Origin: CAZASK01 sp964487845
Lineage (GTDB): Bacteria; Chlamydiota; Chlamydiia; Chlamydiales; FEN-1388
Assembly (NCBI GenBank): GCA_964487845.1
Contig: CAZASK010000005.1
Location: 21,896 to 85,895, forward strand
Direction: 5' to 3'
DNA: 64,000 bases
Below, one piece after another: positions 7,373 to 16,480 of the stretch. A model generated the notes under the pieces. The model worked only from the letters and a program-made list of their open reading frames with translations, was not told the origin of the DNA and did not search any database. The position numbers and the translations under genes were made by a program. The number at the start of each line of letters is the position of its first letter. Position 1 is the first letter of the stretch.

Positions 7373-8457
7373 CGAAATCCCCATAATTTATCTGCAATAT
7401 TGGCAGCACTCAACACCAACAAACTTGGATAGATGATCTGCACTACAGGTGCTAGAAATGCTACAATCCCTTGGAATTCGAGTGTCGATATAAAAAAAGC
7501 GGCGAGAAGTGTAAGTAGGAGTGAGCTTCTATAGCTGATGCTATTTTTCAAGACATCAATATGGATAAATTCTGCGAATACAGACGACAAAGCAATCGCT
7601 GTTGTAAGGCAAGCAAGCACAACCGTAATACAGGTGATGATACCGGCACTTGGCCCCAATATATGTAAGGCGATTGTTCCTAGCATAATTTCATGAGGCA
7701 TATCTGTTAAAATTGTGGTGTGATAGGAAGCGACAAGACTCATGCCGACATAGACAAGACCAAGCAAAGCAGCTCCTATTCCACTTGCAAGTGCTGCATT
7801 CGATAATAGAGACTTACCGTTCGAAATTGATTTCAAAGAGGCAATCACAACTGAGCAGAAAAAGAAGCTACCCAGAAGGTCCATCGTCTGATACCCAGCA
7901 TGTAAGCCAAGAATAAAAGCCTTGAGATCTGTCAAATCGGCTGCTGGCACATCAGGATGACTACAGATACCTTTTATAATGATCACAGCGAGTGCCAACA
8001 CTAAAATGGGCGTGAGCACCATGCCAAGAATTTCTGTAATACGATTTTTTTGCATCGTCAAACAATAGGTTATGACAAGCGAAAGTAAGCTAAAGACAAT
8101 CAAGTGTGTCTCGGGGAAAAACATCTTCCATGTAGCGTAGGAAAGAGTAATGCAACGAGGGATGGCGCCAAAAGGCCCTATCAATCCCATGATGAGTAAG
8201 ATGATACAAAATCCAGGAATCTTTCCCAATGTATCAAAAAATGATCGATAGTCGCCATCAAAGAGGATCATCCCTAATAGTCCAATAAAGGGGACCCCTA
8301 CTCCTGTGAGCACAAGTCCTAAAAGGGCAAAAAATGACCTATCTTGAGCTGCCTGCCCGACACTCAGAGGGAAAACGACATTTCCCGCTCCAAAAAACAT
8401 AGAAAACATCGCCAGGCCAACAGCCACCAAATACATTTTTTTCGCTACAAAATTCAT
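7315..8457 (-). CDS. brnQ: Branched-chain amino acid transporter BrnQ (LIVCS family)
   Basis: 380 aa with about 12 hydrophobic segments. The N-terminal signature FFGAGNVVFPLSVGQ and the GVGVPFIGLLG segment identify the LIVCS cation-coupled Leu/Ile/Val symporters. An inner-membrane importer fits an auxotrophic intracellular bacterium. Start is ATG 8457 with an AGGGAAG site upstream; a longer frame from 8496 is less likely. The last ~19 codons overlap the convergent mqnB, and no separate terminator is visible between them. Confidence 0.88.
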   Translation of the reverse strand: MNFVAKKMYLVAVGLAMFSMFFGAGNVVFPLSVGQAAQDRSFFALLGLVLTGVGVPFIGLLGMILFDGDYRSFFDTLGKIPGFCIILLIMGLIGPFGAIPRCITLSYATWKMFFPETHLIVFSLLSLVITYCLTMQKNRITEILGMVLTPILVLALAVIIIKGICSHPDVPAADLTDLKAFILGLHAGYQTMDLLGSFFFCSVVIASLKSISNGKSLLSNAALASGIGAALLGLVYVGMSLVASYHTTILTDMPHEIMLGTIALHILGPSAGIITCITVVLACLTTAIALSSVFAEFIHIDVLKNSISYRSSLLLTLLAAFFISTLEFQGIVAFLAPVVQIIYPSLLVLSAANIADKLWGFRYIKTCVVLTFVTSLIFAI

Positions 8458-8635
8458 TCTTCCCTCATACTCTGTGAAGCAGATGAGTATACACACTCTA
8501 TGCTATTAATGAAATACAGCTATTCTATGAATCTGACAATTCTGAATCCCAAAAAAATTCTATGCCTAAATTTTTTCTCGGATTCTGAATGCTATCTGCT
8601 ATGACTGTTCAATTGCGTTGTAGCGAGGTACATCC

Positions 8636-9136
8636 TTAAGGAAGACCGATTTTTGATTTGATCCAATTTTTAAACATTTGTAATTTATCAACCGTTCCTC
8701 CTACATATCTAATATTCTTTGCGAGATCTCCCATGCGGTCTTGGTCGCTTAAATATACATTGATTGCATCCATCTGTTGTTCAGTTGGTTTATAGTGACC
8801 GCTGTGCTGATAGATGGTATCCACCTTACCATTCTTCACTTCCACCATCCCCGCACTTTTTACGGCACCTCCAGATAAAAATGAGGAATGATGAAAAATT
8901 CCCTTTTTTTTCGGAGCAAGATATAAATTTTTCCCATCAGGCGACAAGACAAACATATATTGTCCATCAGCTACAGCCTTATTGTTCTGCATTATTTGCC
9001 CATTTGAAAATGAGACTCCTAAATTACTCAACTTTTGTTCATCTTGATCATACTTAACCTTATTTTTCTCTAATTCAGCTAGCTTACCAGAATCCATTTG
9101 ATTTATTTTCGAGTTAAAAAATTCTTGAAATGTCAT
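8636..9136 (-). CDS. C-terminal half of an IQM-like protein (frame-broken gene, 3' part)
   Basis: About 166 aa from ATG 9136; the open frame extends upstream to 9238. The segment MFVLSPDGKNLYLAPKKKG, then HHSSFLSGGAVKSAG and HSGHYKPTEQQ closely matches the core of plant IQM calmodulin-binding proteins (family pattern: FVLS.....LY..KKKKG, HSSFL.GG...AAG, SGHY.PTE). Such a eukaryote-like domain in a T3SS-bearing intracellular bacterium suggests a secreted host-directed effector. There is no good ribosome-binding site at 9136, and the region just upstream of the shared poly-A run reads on in this frame, so this is probably the second half of the gene at 9162-10025. Confidence 0.7.
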   Translation of the reverse strand: MTFQEFFNSKINQMDSGKLAELEKNKVKYDQDEQKLSNLGVSFSNGQIMQNNKAVADGQYMFVLSPDGKNLYLAPKKKGIFHHSSFLSGGAVKSAGMVEVKNGKVDTIYQHSGHYKPTEQQMDAINVYLSDQDRMGDLAKNIRYVGGTVDKLQMFKNWIKSKIGLP

Positions 9137-9161
9137 TATTTCTGACCATTTTTTACCTTCA

Positions 9162-10025
9162 TTATTTTTTTTTTGAATCCCATTCTTTTTTATATGGAGC
9201 AAGAAAATTTTGATATACATGAAATTTTTCATTTCCAAATGTCAGTGTTTCTACCCAATACGCTGGATCCAGAATTTTTGCATTCTTATTTAGAGATCCT
9301 TTCCCTATAACTTTAATTTTTTCGAAAACATTTCTAAATTTCGCTCTGATCTCTTGTTTTTTTTCTTCTGAAACAGTCGGTTTATATAGTATCTGTGATA
9401 ACAATTCTGTTTTTCTTCGTGCAACACGCTTCCCTCGTGCCTTCTGTATAAGTATATCCGCTTCTTTACAGGCTTTGCTCAGTTTATTTTGAACATCCTT
9501 AGGTTGCTTCTCCAACCATATTTTCAATTGTCCATATTGATTAGGAGAAAGCATTAATAATTCACGTACTAAGCGCGGTTCATCGTACTCCAGTAGCGAC
9601 TGTATAAAAATTGTGTTTTCTTTTTGTATGTTCTCATTATTGACTGATGGTGAATTTGATTTTTTATCAATTACGCGGCTTTTCTCCTCATTTTTTAAAG
9701 CTACATCCACCAAAGACGCTAAGCGCTTATTTACAAGATCTATTCTAGATTTTACACTTCTGTATCGAATCGTATTCACAATAGATTGCACTTTCGACAT
9801 CACTTTCCGATCACAATCGCTTTCTTTAAACGCTTCTATTTTGCGCAGAAGTGCGTGTACATTTTTTACTATCTTTTTACAGCCCTCTGTATCTAAGGTA
9901 GAATCGCTTGTCATCTTAGACAAAATACGTCCTAATTGATATCCTGTTTTGAGATAATTTGAAGAGTTAACCTCTCCGAGAAGTTTGTCTATTTTCTGCT
10001 CATAATCTGAATCACCTTGTATCAT
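9162..10025 (-). CDS. N-terminal half of an IQM-like protein (frame-broken gene, 5' part)
   Basis: 287 aa, Lys-rich and helical, with no signal peptide. The last ~35 residues (LDPAYWVETLTFGNEKFHVY then FLAPYKKEW) resemble the segment that precedes the core domain in IQM proteins (HWLEAIDP.HRYGHNL..YY..W), which is the part missing from the ORF at 8636-9136. The frame ends at a TAA directly after a run of ten A. With nine A the reading would pass into the downstream frame and give one protein of roughly 460 aa. It looks more AT-rich than neighbouring housekeeping genes. A GAGGTGGG site lies upstream of ATG 10025. Confidence 0.7.
   Translation of the reverse strand: MIQGDSDYEQKIDKLLGEVNSSNYLKTGYQLGRILSKMTSDSTLDTEGCKKIVKNVHALLRKIEAFKESDCDRKVMSKVQSIVNTIRYRSVKSRIDLVNKRLASLVDVALKNEEKSRVIDKKSNSPSVNNENIQKENTIFIQSLLEYDEPRLVRELLMLSPNQYGQLKIWLEKQPKDVQNKLSKACKEADILIQKARGKRVARRKTELLSQILYKPTVSEEKKQEIRAKFRNVFEKIKVIGKGSLNKNAKILDPAYWVETLTFGNEKFHVYQNFLAPYKKEWDSKKK
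9165..9174 (-). other. Poly-A10 slippage site joining the two IQM-like frames
   Basis: Coding-strand context is GGATTC then ten A then TAATGAAGG. As written, the upstream frame reads Ser-Lys-Lys-Lys-stop. Losing one A (or slippage of the polymerase or ribosome by the equivalent) gives Lys-Lys-Asn-Asn-Glu-Gly and continues through the conserved domain. Possibilities are phase variation, transcriptional slippage, a recent pseudogene, or a sequencing error. Confidence 0.75.
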
Positions 10026-10107
10026 TTTTCACCCACCTCTAACATATTACAATGCTTAACGGTTTGGATAACAATAACAGGTTTAAAATACAATCTATTC
10101 TCTTGCC

Positions 10108-10141
10108 AAAAGAGACCCCCTCTGTATAAAGAGGGCCTCTT
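10108..10141 (-). terminator. Rho-independent terminator after the 10161-10661 gene
   Basis: On the minus strand a GC-rich hairpin (AAGAGGCCCTC, short loop, GAGGGGGTCTCTT with one bulge) is followed by TTTT. It lies 20 bases beyond the stop of the gene at 10161-10661 and before the IQM-like gene, so the two are probably separate transcripts. Confidence 0.7.
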
Positions 10142-10160
10142 CATCATCTCAAGACAAACA

Positions 10161-10661
10161 CTAGTTGCGATTATCTTGAGGAATTTCTTTTTCCTCATTG
10201 ATCTCGCCATTGCCTTGATTTTGCTCTCCTACATCTTCTTTTGGCTCTTCTAGCGCCATTTTCAATTTTTTCACGCTAGCAGCTGCTGTCTCAAGCATAT
10301 TCTCTAAGACTTGGCAGCTCTCTTTTGTCATATTTTTTGCATTCTCTTTCACTTGAGAGCATATAACTCCTGTTGTGTGCATAGCATTTTGCACCATAGG
10401 ATTTTCTTGGAGTTGCTCGAGTTTTCTTTTTATTTTTTTCGTGTTTTCAACATATCCTTCTTGAATATGTACTACATATGGCTGCGCGATTGTTTGCACC
10501 TTTTTAACAACAGGCAAAACCTTTTTTTGTATATCTTGCAAGACTGGCGTTGTCTTGTTTCCTATATTTTTTATAACAGGATCAAATCTTGTCTGTATCT
10601 CTTGCATCACAGATTGGAATTTCATTTTGAAATCTTGAAGTGGGAATTGTGGAAAGCTCAT
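10161..10661 (-). CDS. Amphipathic helical protein of unknown function
   Basis: 166 aa, almost entirely helical, with short repeats of the type V(L/K)(Q/K)DIQKKVLPVVKKVQ and a charged Glu/Lys/Asn-rich C-terminus. The heptad-like spacing of Val, Ile and Pro resembles apolipoprotein-like or coiled-coil membrane-associating proteins. No signal peptide or transmembrane helix. An AAAGG ribosome-binding site precedes ATG 10661. It lies in an accessory stretch with the IQM-like gene; an effector or inclusion-associated role is possible but unsupported. Confidence 0.6.
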   Translation of the reverse strand: MSFPQFPLQDFKMKFQSVMQEIQTRFDPVIKNIGNKTTPVLQDIQKKVLPVVKKVQTIAQPYVVHIQEGYVENTKKIKRKLEQLQENPMVQNAMHTTGVICSQVKENAKNMTKESCQVLENMLETAAASVKKLKMALEEPKEDVGEQNQGNGEINEEKEIPQDNRN

Positions 10662-10773
10662 ATTATACCTTTTATGATTGATTTACATATGTCATGCAGC
10701 TTACTACAGCGCATACACGAGCGATGAGTGTACAGGAAAACAAGGCTTTCTCACAACTCTCTTGAAACAGTTT

Positions 10774-11910
10774 CTAAGCAGATTTTGTTGTAAAAAGATC
10801 ATACACAAGAAGTCGACATTCCATACCGCCATTCATTATCGAAAAGCGTTGTCTACTCTTTAGACCAATCTTTTTTGTAAGATATGCACTCGCCGTAAAA
10901 ATAGCCCCCACACCAGGGTGATGTGATTTTTGCTTCATAAACTGGCCTAATGCCTGATACAGACCCTCTAATGCTTTTTCTTCGCTGAGCCGTTTGCCAT
11001 AAGGAGGATTTGTAATAATACACGTTGGCGCAAAAGGAAGCTGGGCGGTTCGAAAATCTGCTTGTAAAGATGTGATTTTTCCTGCAAAACCAGCCCGTGC
11101 AATATTTTCTTCCATTAGGCGAAAGCTAGCAGGATCCCGCTCGATTCCCAAGATTTTTCCAGGAAGGTCTCTCTTTTTTTCTATCCACTGCGCTCTTACT
11201 TCTAGCCAGCGCTTTTCCGAGTAACCTGGATGACCCATAAATCCAAAACGCCTTCTCAATATATTTGGAGGCGTATTTGTCGCCATCATAGCAGCTTCGA
11301 GTAAAAACGTACCCGACCCTGCACAAGGATCTACTAGTAAATCAGAGCCACTATAACCCGTTAAGAGCAGTAAACCAGCCGCAAGATTCTCTCTTAAAGG
11401 AGCTTTTACCTGTTCTTTACGATAGCCACGCTCATGCAAAGGAACTCCCGAGCTATCAAAAGCAATTGATGCCGTCTGGCTATCGAGATAGAGATTAATT
11501 TGAACCTCTGGGCGCCTCGTCTCGACACTTGGCCTTACGCCCATCTTCTTGCGCAGTACATCACAAATGGCATCTTTAACAACCTGCGCTGCAAAAAGGC
11601 TGTTATTGAAGTGATGCGAAACAACCGTCGCGTCAATAGCAAAGGTGGGCATTTTCGAAAAATAGCGCTCCCATTCTATAGCACAAGCTCCATCATAGAG
11701 CTCTTCTTTCGTTGTGCATGGGAATTTTGCCAAGGAAATAAGCACACGACTCGCTGTACGCAGCATCAAATTAAAGTCATAGATTTGATCAAAGGTCACA
11801 TCAGTAAGAGATACTCCACCATACGCCGTTTGACCCTTCACGCCAAGCGATTCGAGTTCTTTTTCAAGGGCTGGCTCAAGGCCAGGAATACAGCTAATAA
11901 AGATATTCAT
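10774..11910 (-). CDS. THUMP-domain class I SAM-dependent RNA methyltransferase (RlmL N-terminal-like)
   Basis: 378 aa. The start MNIFISCIPGLEPALEKEL and an N-terminal THUMP region (to about residue 150) are followed by a Rossmann methyltransferase domain with motif I VDPCAGSGTFLLEA and motif IV NPPYGKRL (the N6/N2-methylation signature). Family members such as RlmL and YpsC methylate a guanosine of 23S rRNA. Length fits the single-domain (RlmL N-terminal) form without RlmK. It follows ychF on the same strand with a 2-base gap, so they are likely co-transcribed. The exact target base is not decidable from sequence. Confidence 0.85.
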   Translation of the reverse strand: MNIFISCIPGLEPALEKELESLGVKGQTAYGGVSLTDVTFDQIYDFNLMLRTASRVLISLAKFPCTTKEELYDGACAIEWERYFSKMPTFAIDATVVSHHFNNSLFAAQVVKDAICDVLRKKMGVRPSVETRRPEVQINLYLDSQTASIAFDSSGVPLHERGYRKEQVKAPLRENLAAGLLLLTGYSGSDLLVDPCAGSGTFLLEAAMMATNTPPNILRRRFGFMGHPGYSEKRWLEVRAQWIEKKRDLPGKILGIERDPASFRLMEENIARAGFAGKITSLQADFRTAQLPFAPTCIITNPPYGKRLSEEKALEGLYQALGQFMKQKSHHPGVGAIFTASAYLTKKIGLKSRQRFSIMNGGMECRLLVYDLFTTKSA

Positions 11911-11912
11911 GG

Positions 11913-13010
11913 CTAACTCGAATGAAGAAATAAAATGACATCGCCATCTTGGACAACATATTCTTTTCCTTCTGCACGTGCTCTGCCAGCTTCTTTTGCT
12001 GCGACTCTGCCATGACAGCGAATGAAATCGTCATAGCTGATAACTTCAGCACGAACGAATCCCTTTTGAATATCGGTATGAATTTTACCAGCCGCCTCTA
12101 CTGCTGTCATCCCCTTTGTAATCGTCCAGGCCCTTGTCTCCACCTCTCCTGTCGTCAAGAAAGTAATCAAGCCTAGCATGCTAAACGATGCCTTTACAAG
12201 TCTTTGTAGGCCTGATTCTTCCATTCCTAGACTTTGCAAATACGCAACTCTTTCTTCCTGGGCAAGCTGTGCAATCTCTTCTTCTAAGCGAGCGCAAATT
12301 GGAATTACCATAGCTCCTTCTTTTTCGGCCATAGCGCGCAACTTTTTTACATGCTCATTTTCCATCTGAGGAAGATCCTCTTCCGAAACATTAGCGGCAT
12401 AGAGCATCTTTTTTGCTGTAAGGAAAGGATATCCTTTCAAAATTTCTAACTCTTCGTGAGTAAAAGTAAGACCTCGTAGAGGTAAGCTCTTATCCAATTG
12501 CTCCTTGCATTTCGTTAAAAGATGAACAGCCGCGGCAAGGTCTTTATTCGTTTTTGCTTGCTTTTCTATTTTCTGAAGACTTTTCACGCAGGTATCAAGG
12601 TCGCCTAAAATAAGCTCCAAGTTAATGATTTCTGCATCTCTTACTGGATCGACTTTGCCATTAACATGAATAACATCGCCCGATTCAAAGCAGCGGACAA
12701 CATGTACTATGGCATCAGTTTGGCGAATATGTGTTAAAAATGCATTCCCAAGACCTTCCCCTTTTGAGGCGCCTTCAACGAGTCCTGCAATATCAACAAA
12801 CTCCGTTGTTGCGTAGAGAAGCTTCTTGCTCTTTGATATATCTGATAATGCCTGAAGCCTCGGATCTGCTACTTCCACAACTCCGACATTAGGATCTATC
12901 GTACAAAAAGGATAATTTGCTGCTGGAGCCTGATTTGACGTCAGAGCGTTAAAAAGAGTGGATTTTCCCACATTTGGCAATCCTACAATGCCACACGAAA
13001 GCCCTGCCAT
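11913..13010 (-). CDS. ychF: Obg-like ATPase/GTPase YchF
   Basis: 365 aa. P-loop GLPNVGKSTLFNALT at the N-terminus, DIAGLVEGASKGEGLGNAFL (switch region with Gly-rich loop), the NVSEEDLP base-recognition region and the C-terminal TGS domain ending VQDGDVILF. YchF is a ribosome-associated ATPase of the OBG family. ATG 13010 is used because it has an AGGAG site and starts the conserved N-terminus; an earlier start at 13055 is not supported. It is divergent from the T3SS operon; in C. trachomatis the same gene (CT092) sits beside yscU. Confidence 0.92.
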   Translation of the reverse strand: MAGLSCGIVGLPNVGKSTLFNALTSNQAPAANYPFCTIDPNVGVVEVADPRLQALSDISKSKKLLYATTEFVDIAGLVEGASKGEGLGNAFLTHIRQTDAIVHVVRCFESGDVIHVNGKVDPVRDAEIINLELILGDLDTCVKSLQKIEKQAKTNKDLAAAVHLLTKCKEQLDKSLPLRGLTFTHEELEILKGYPFLTAKKMLYAANVSEEDLPQMENEHVKKLRAMAEKEGAMVIPICARLEEEIAQLAQEERVAYLQSLGMEESGLQRLVKASFSMLGLITFLTTGEVETRAWTITKGMTAVEAAGKIHTDIQKGFVRAEVISYDDFIRCHGRVAAKEAGRARAEGKEYVVQDGDVILFLHSS

Positions 13011-13110
13011 GTCTACTCCTGAGATAAAAGAAAAATATGCAACATTGTAGCTCACAGGGGCATATGTTTCAATACCGCATAAACCATTCGAAATCTATCC
13101 TAATAATTTA

Positions 13111-13139
13111 TTGACACTACCTGAATGCGAGCATATAAT
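13111..13139 (+). promoter_or_regulatory. Consensus sigma-66/70 promoter for the T3SS operon
   Basis: TTGACA at 13111-13116, exactly 17 bases, then TATAAT at 13134-13139: a perfect match to the major sigma factor consensus, rare in chlamydiae. The predicted start near 13146 gives a leader of about 38 bases before the sctU ATG at 13184. The leader holds a small hairpin GGTGG-AGGA-CCACC at 13147-13160. Confidence 0.8.
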
Positions 13140-13183
13140 GAAATTAGGTGGAGGACCACCGGATACGTGGGGTTTTTGCTGCT

Positions 13184-14248
13184 ATGGGCGAAAAAACAGA
13201 AAAGGCTACCCCTAAGAAGCTGCGCGATGCCAAAAGAAAAGGTCAGGTAGCGAAGTCTCAGGACTTTCCTGCCGCGTTTACTTTTGTCGTATCGATGGCT
13301 GCTACTCTTTCGCTTTCTACTGATATATTTCATCAGCTTGGTCAGCTCATTATGGGCTGCTTTTCTCTTGCAACAAGCACAAACTTAGATGAAGTACTCA
13401 AAGGGATGTTTTACCAAGCATTTTATATCATCTTTACATGCAGCATGCCCATCATGGTATTTGTTTGTATCGCTGGAGTTCTCGTTACCTTCCTTACAGT
13501 GGGGCCTGTCTGGGCGCCTGAAGTATTTAAATTCGACATCAAAAAATTCAATCCTGTAGACAATCTGAAGTCGAAATTCAAAATGAAGACATTTATTGAG
13601 CTACTGAAGTCTCTCTTCAAAATCAGCGTCGCCGGCTATATTGTCTATGCCATCATGATGAGACATATGGGAGAGCTCACACAGACCATAGGCCTTCCTA
13701 TGCAGGTATCTGGCGCAGTATTTGCCGCATTTTTAAAAGAGGTAGTCTTTCAAGTTGGTCTTTTTTTCGTTGTCGTTGCTATCGCAGATCTCCTCTACCA
13801 AAAGCACAACTTTGAAAAAGAAATGAAAATGGAAAAGTTCGAGGTAAAGCAAGAATATAAAGACTCCGAAGGTGACCCCCATATCAAAGGAAAACGTAAG
13901 CAAATCGCTCATGAAATTGCCTATTCAGAAGGTCCAGCCGCTGGAGCCTCGAGAGCAAAAGCGGTTGTATCAAACCCGACTCATCTTGCCATAGCCTTAG
14001 GTTTCGATCGCGAAGTCGACCCCTGCCCATTCGTTCTTGCCATGGGACAAGGTCACGTTGCTGAGAAAATCATCAAAATTGCAGAAGACAACAAAATTCC
14101 TGTTATCAGAAATATCCCTCTTGCCCATAAACTGTGGGAAGAGGCCAAACTCTATGAGTACATACCTGAAGAAACGTACGAGCCTGTAGCTGAAATATTG
14201 AGATGGATTGCCTCACTTGAATATGATAATGTGGGTCTACCCTCTTAA
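13184..14248 (+). CDS. sctU: T3SS export apparatus switch protein SctU (CdsU/YscU)
   Basis: 354 aa. The N-terminus MGEKTEKATPKKLRDA is the family hallmark, followed by four transmembrane helices and a cytosolic domain with the self-cleavage site NPTH at residues 264-267 (VVSNPTHLAIAL). SctU sits in the inner-membrane export gate and switches substrate specificity after autocleavage. Start is ATG 13184 to match the conserved N-terminus; a GTG at 13148 would add 12 residues. First gene of sctU-sctV-copN-scc1-malQ, with a consensus promoter just upstream. Confidence 0.95.
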   Translation: MGEKTEKATPKKLRDAKRKGQVAKSQDFPAAFTFVVSMAATLSLSTDIFHQLGQLIMGCFSLATSTNLDEVLKGMFYQAFYIIFTCSMPIMVFVCIAGVLVTFLTVGPVWAPEVFKFDIKKFNPVDNLKSKFKMKTFIELLKSLFKISVAGYIVYAIMMRHMGELTQTIGLPMQVSGAVFAAFLKEVVFQVGLFFVVVAIADLLYQKHNFEKEMKMEKFEVKQEYKDSEGDPHIKGKRKQIAHEIAYSEGPAAGASRAKAVVSNPTHLAIALGFDREVDPCPFVLAMGQGHVAEKIIKIAEDNKIPVIRNIPLAHKLWEEAKLYEYIPEETYEPVAEILRWIASLEYDNVGLPS

Positions 14249-14272
14249 CAACATACGAAGAACTGTGGAAGG

Positions 14273-16462
14273 ATGATGAATATAATCAGACGCATACTTG
14301 ATGGGATCACCGCACGCTTAGGCGGCGATCACTCGTTAGAGACAGTTGAGCGCAGCAGTGATATTGCACTCGCTTTTCTTCTCATTGCTATTATCTCAAT
14401 GTTGATCATTCCCTTTCCTCCCGCTGTGATCGACTTGATGATTGCGATAAACCTCACTGTATCAGTCGCCTTGTTGATGATCGCTCTCTATATTCCTAGC
14501 GCAACTCACCTCTCTATATTTCCATCACTTCTTCTGATCACCACATTGTATCGCCTCGGCTTAAACATCGCCTCTACGCGCCAAATTTTGCTTCATGCAG
14601 ACGCAGGACACATCATCTTTGCGTTCGGTAACTTTGTAGTCGGGGGTAACTTTGTAGTGGGCGGTATCATCTTCTTAATCATCACTCTCGTACAATTTAT
14701 CGTTATCGTAAAAGGTGCTGAGCGTGTAGCGGAAGTGGCAGCAAGATTTACATTGGACGCCATGCCTGGTAAGCAGATGAGTATTGATGCCGACTTGCGC
14801 GCTGGAACCTTGGACCAAAATACAGCAAGAGAAAAACGCCTCGGTCTTCAAAAAGAAAGTCAGCTCTATGGTGCCATGGACGGTGCGATGAAGTTCGTTA
14901 AAGGAGATGCCATCGCGGGTATTGTGATTACAACAATCAACGTTATTGGTGGTCTTATCATCGGTATTACTCAAATGGGTATGGATGCATCATCTTCGGC
15001 ACAAACATTTGCGTTGTTGTCTATCGGAGACGGTCTTGTATCACAAATTCCAGCACTTTTAATTTCAATTACTGCAGGTATCGTTACTACTCGTGTAGCC
15101 AGTGATAAAAAAGAATCAAATCTTGGTTCTGAGATATCAGGACAGCTGTTTAGACAACCCAAAGCCATTATGATCGCAGCTGGTATTATCATGGCCATGG
15201 GTATTATTCCAGGATTTCCTATCGCTCCTTTTATGATTCTTGCATCAGGACTCGGTCTACTTGGATACGCGCTCTGGAGCGCTGAACAAAGAGAGGTAAT
15301 GGGCGGCGGAGCAACTACAACGAGTGGACGCGGAGGAGGCACCTCTTCTGCAACGATAGAATCAGCGGCAACGGTCGACACCTCTGTTAGAGGGCATAAG
15401 GTCATCTCTGGAGGCGGTATTGACAGCTATGCACTCACTCTTCCCGTAGTATTAGAGGTGGGTAAGAGTTTGACTGCGGAAATACAAAAGAGTGGCCGTG
15501 GATCAGGATTTATCGACATGATGATACCACGCATGAGACAAGCTTTATATGCCGACTTAGGTATTCGCTTTCCAGGTGTACACGTACGCACCGATTCGCC
15601 CAATCTTGCACAAGATGAATATCTTATTCACCTCAACGAAGTACCTATCGTCCGTGGAAAAGTAATTGAAGGTTATTTTCTTACAAACGAAAGTGAGGAA
15701 AACTTGGGGCGCTACAATCTAGCCTATACAAGCTACAAAAACTCGCTGGGGCTACCCTCACTGTGGGTAGAGATAAAAAATAAAGAAATCCTCGAAAAAG
15801 CAGGTATCAAACACTGGAATCCACTTGAGGTAATGATTCTTCACCTCTCCTACTTCTTCAGACATTATGGCGGCGAATTTTTGGGCATTCAAGAGATGAA
15901 AGCTATGCTCGAGTTTATGGAAAAGTCATTCCCTGACTTAATCAGAGAAGTGACCAGGCTGATTCCATTACAAAAATTGACAGACATCTTCAAGCGGCTA
16001 GTACAAGAGCAGATTTCCATTAAAGATTTACGAACGATACTCGAGTCGCTAAGTGAGTGGGCGCAGACAGAAAAAGATCCCGTGCTTCTGACAGAATATG
16101 TTCGTTCATCATTGAAACGATATATAAGCTACCGTTATTCCCAAGGGCAGTCTGTACTTTCTGTCTACGTGTTAGATCCGGAAATCGAAGATCTTGTCCG
16201 AGGTGCGATTAAGCAGACATCTGCTGGCTCATATCTTGCTCTTGACCCAGACTCTGTACAATTGATTCTTCAATCAGTAAGAAATACGGTCACGACTCCA
16301 CCCCCAAGTGGGCAGCAACCAGTCGTATTGACAGCAATTGACGTAAGACGTTTTGTTCGCAAGTTGATTGAACTTGAATTTCCAGACATCTCAGTAGTTT
16401 CATACCAGGAGATCGTCCCGGAAATCCGCATTCAACCACTTGGACGTATCCAAATTTCGTAA
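14273..16462 (+). CDS. sctV: T3SS major export apparatus protein SctV (CdsV/LcrD)
   Basis: 729 aa. The N-terminal half has about eight transmembrane segments with the FHIPEP-type region (SLLLITTLYRLGLNIASTR, then GNFVVGGNFVVGG and TLDAMPGKQMSIDADL), and the C-terminal half is the cytosolic nonameric-ring domain. It forms the inner-membrane export gate that receives chaperone-effector and gatekeeper complexes. Two adjacent ATGs (14273 and 14276) follow a GGAAGG site; the second has the better spacing. A Gly/Thr/Ser-rich linker near residue 345 joins the halves. It follows sctU by 24 bases. Confidence 0.95.
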   Translation: MMNIIRRILDGITARLGGDHSLETVERSSDIALAFLLIAIISMLIIPFPPAVIDLMIAINLTVSVALLMIALYIPSATHLSIFPSLLLITTLYRLGLNIASTRQILLHADAGHIIFAFGNFVVGGNFVVGGIIFLIITLVQFIVIVKGAERVAEVAARFTLDAMPGKQMSIDADLRAGTLDQNTAREKRLGLQKESQLYGAMDGAMKFVKGDAIAGIVITTINVIGGLIIGITQMGMDASSSAQTFALLSIGDGLVSQIPALLISITAGIVTTRVASDKKESNLGSEISGQLFRQPKAIMIAAGIIMAMGIIPGFPIAPFMILASGLGLLGYALWSAEQREVMGGGATTTSGRGGGTSSATIESAATVDTSVRGHKVISGGGIDSYALTLPVVLEVGKSLTAEIQKSGRGSGFIDMMIPRMRQALYADLGIRFPGVHVRTDSPNLAQDEYLIHLNEVPIVRGKVIEGYFLTNESEENLGRYNLAYTSYKNSLGLPSLWVEIKNKEILEKAGIKHWNPLEVMILHLSYFFRHYGGEFLGIQEMKAMLEFMEKSFPDLIREVTRLIPLQKLTDIFKRLVQEQISIKDLRTILESLSEWAQTEKDPVLLTEYVRSSLKRYISYRYSQGQSVLSVYVLDPEIEDLVRGAIKQTSAGSYLALDPDSVQLILQSVRNTVTTPPPSGQQPVVLTAIDVRRFVRKLIELEFPDISVVSYQEIVPEIRIQPLGRIQIS

Positions 16463-16480
16463 TTTGCAAGGTAAGGTGTT

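Noticed and set aside
14630..14670. Apparent duplication GNFVVGGNFVVGG in SctV
   Set aside because: This repeat-like stretch is a normal feature of the SctV/FlhA family region, not a new duplication.
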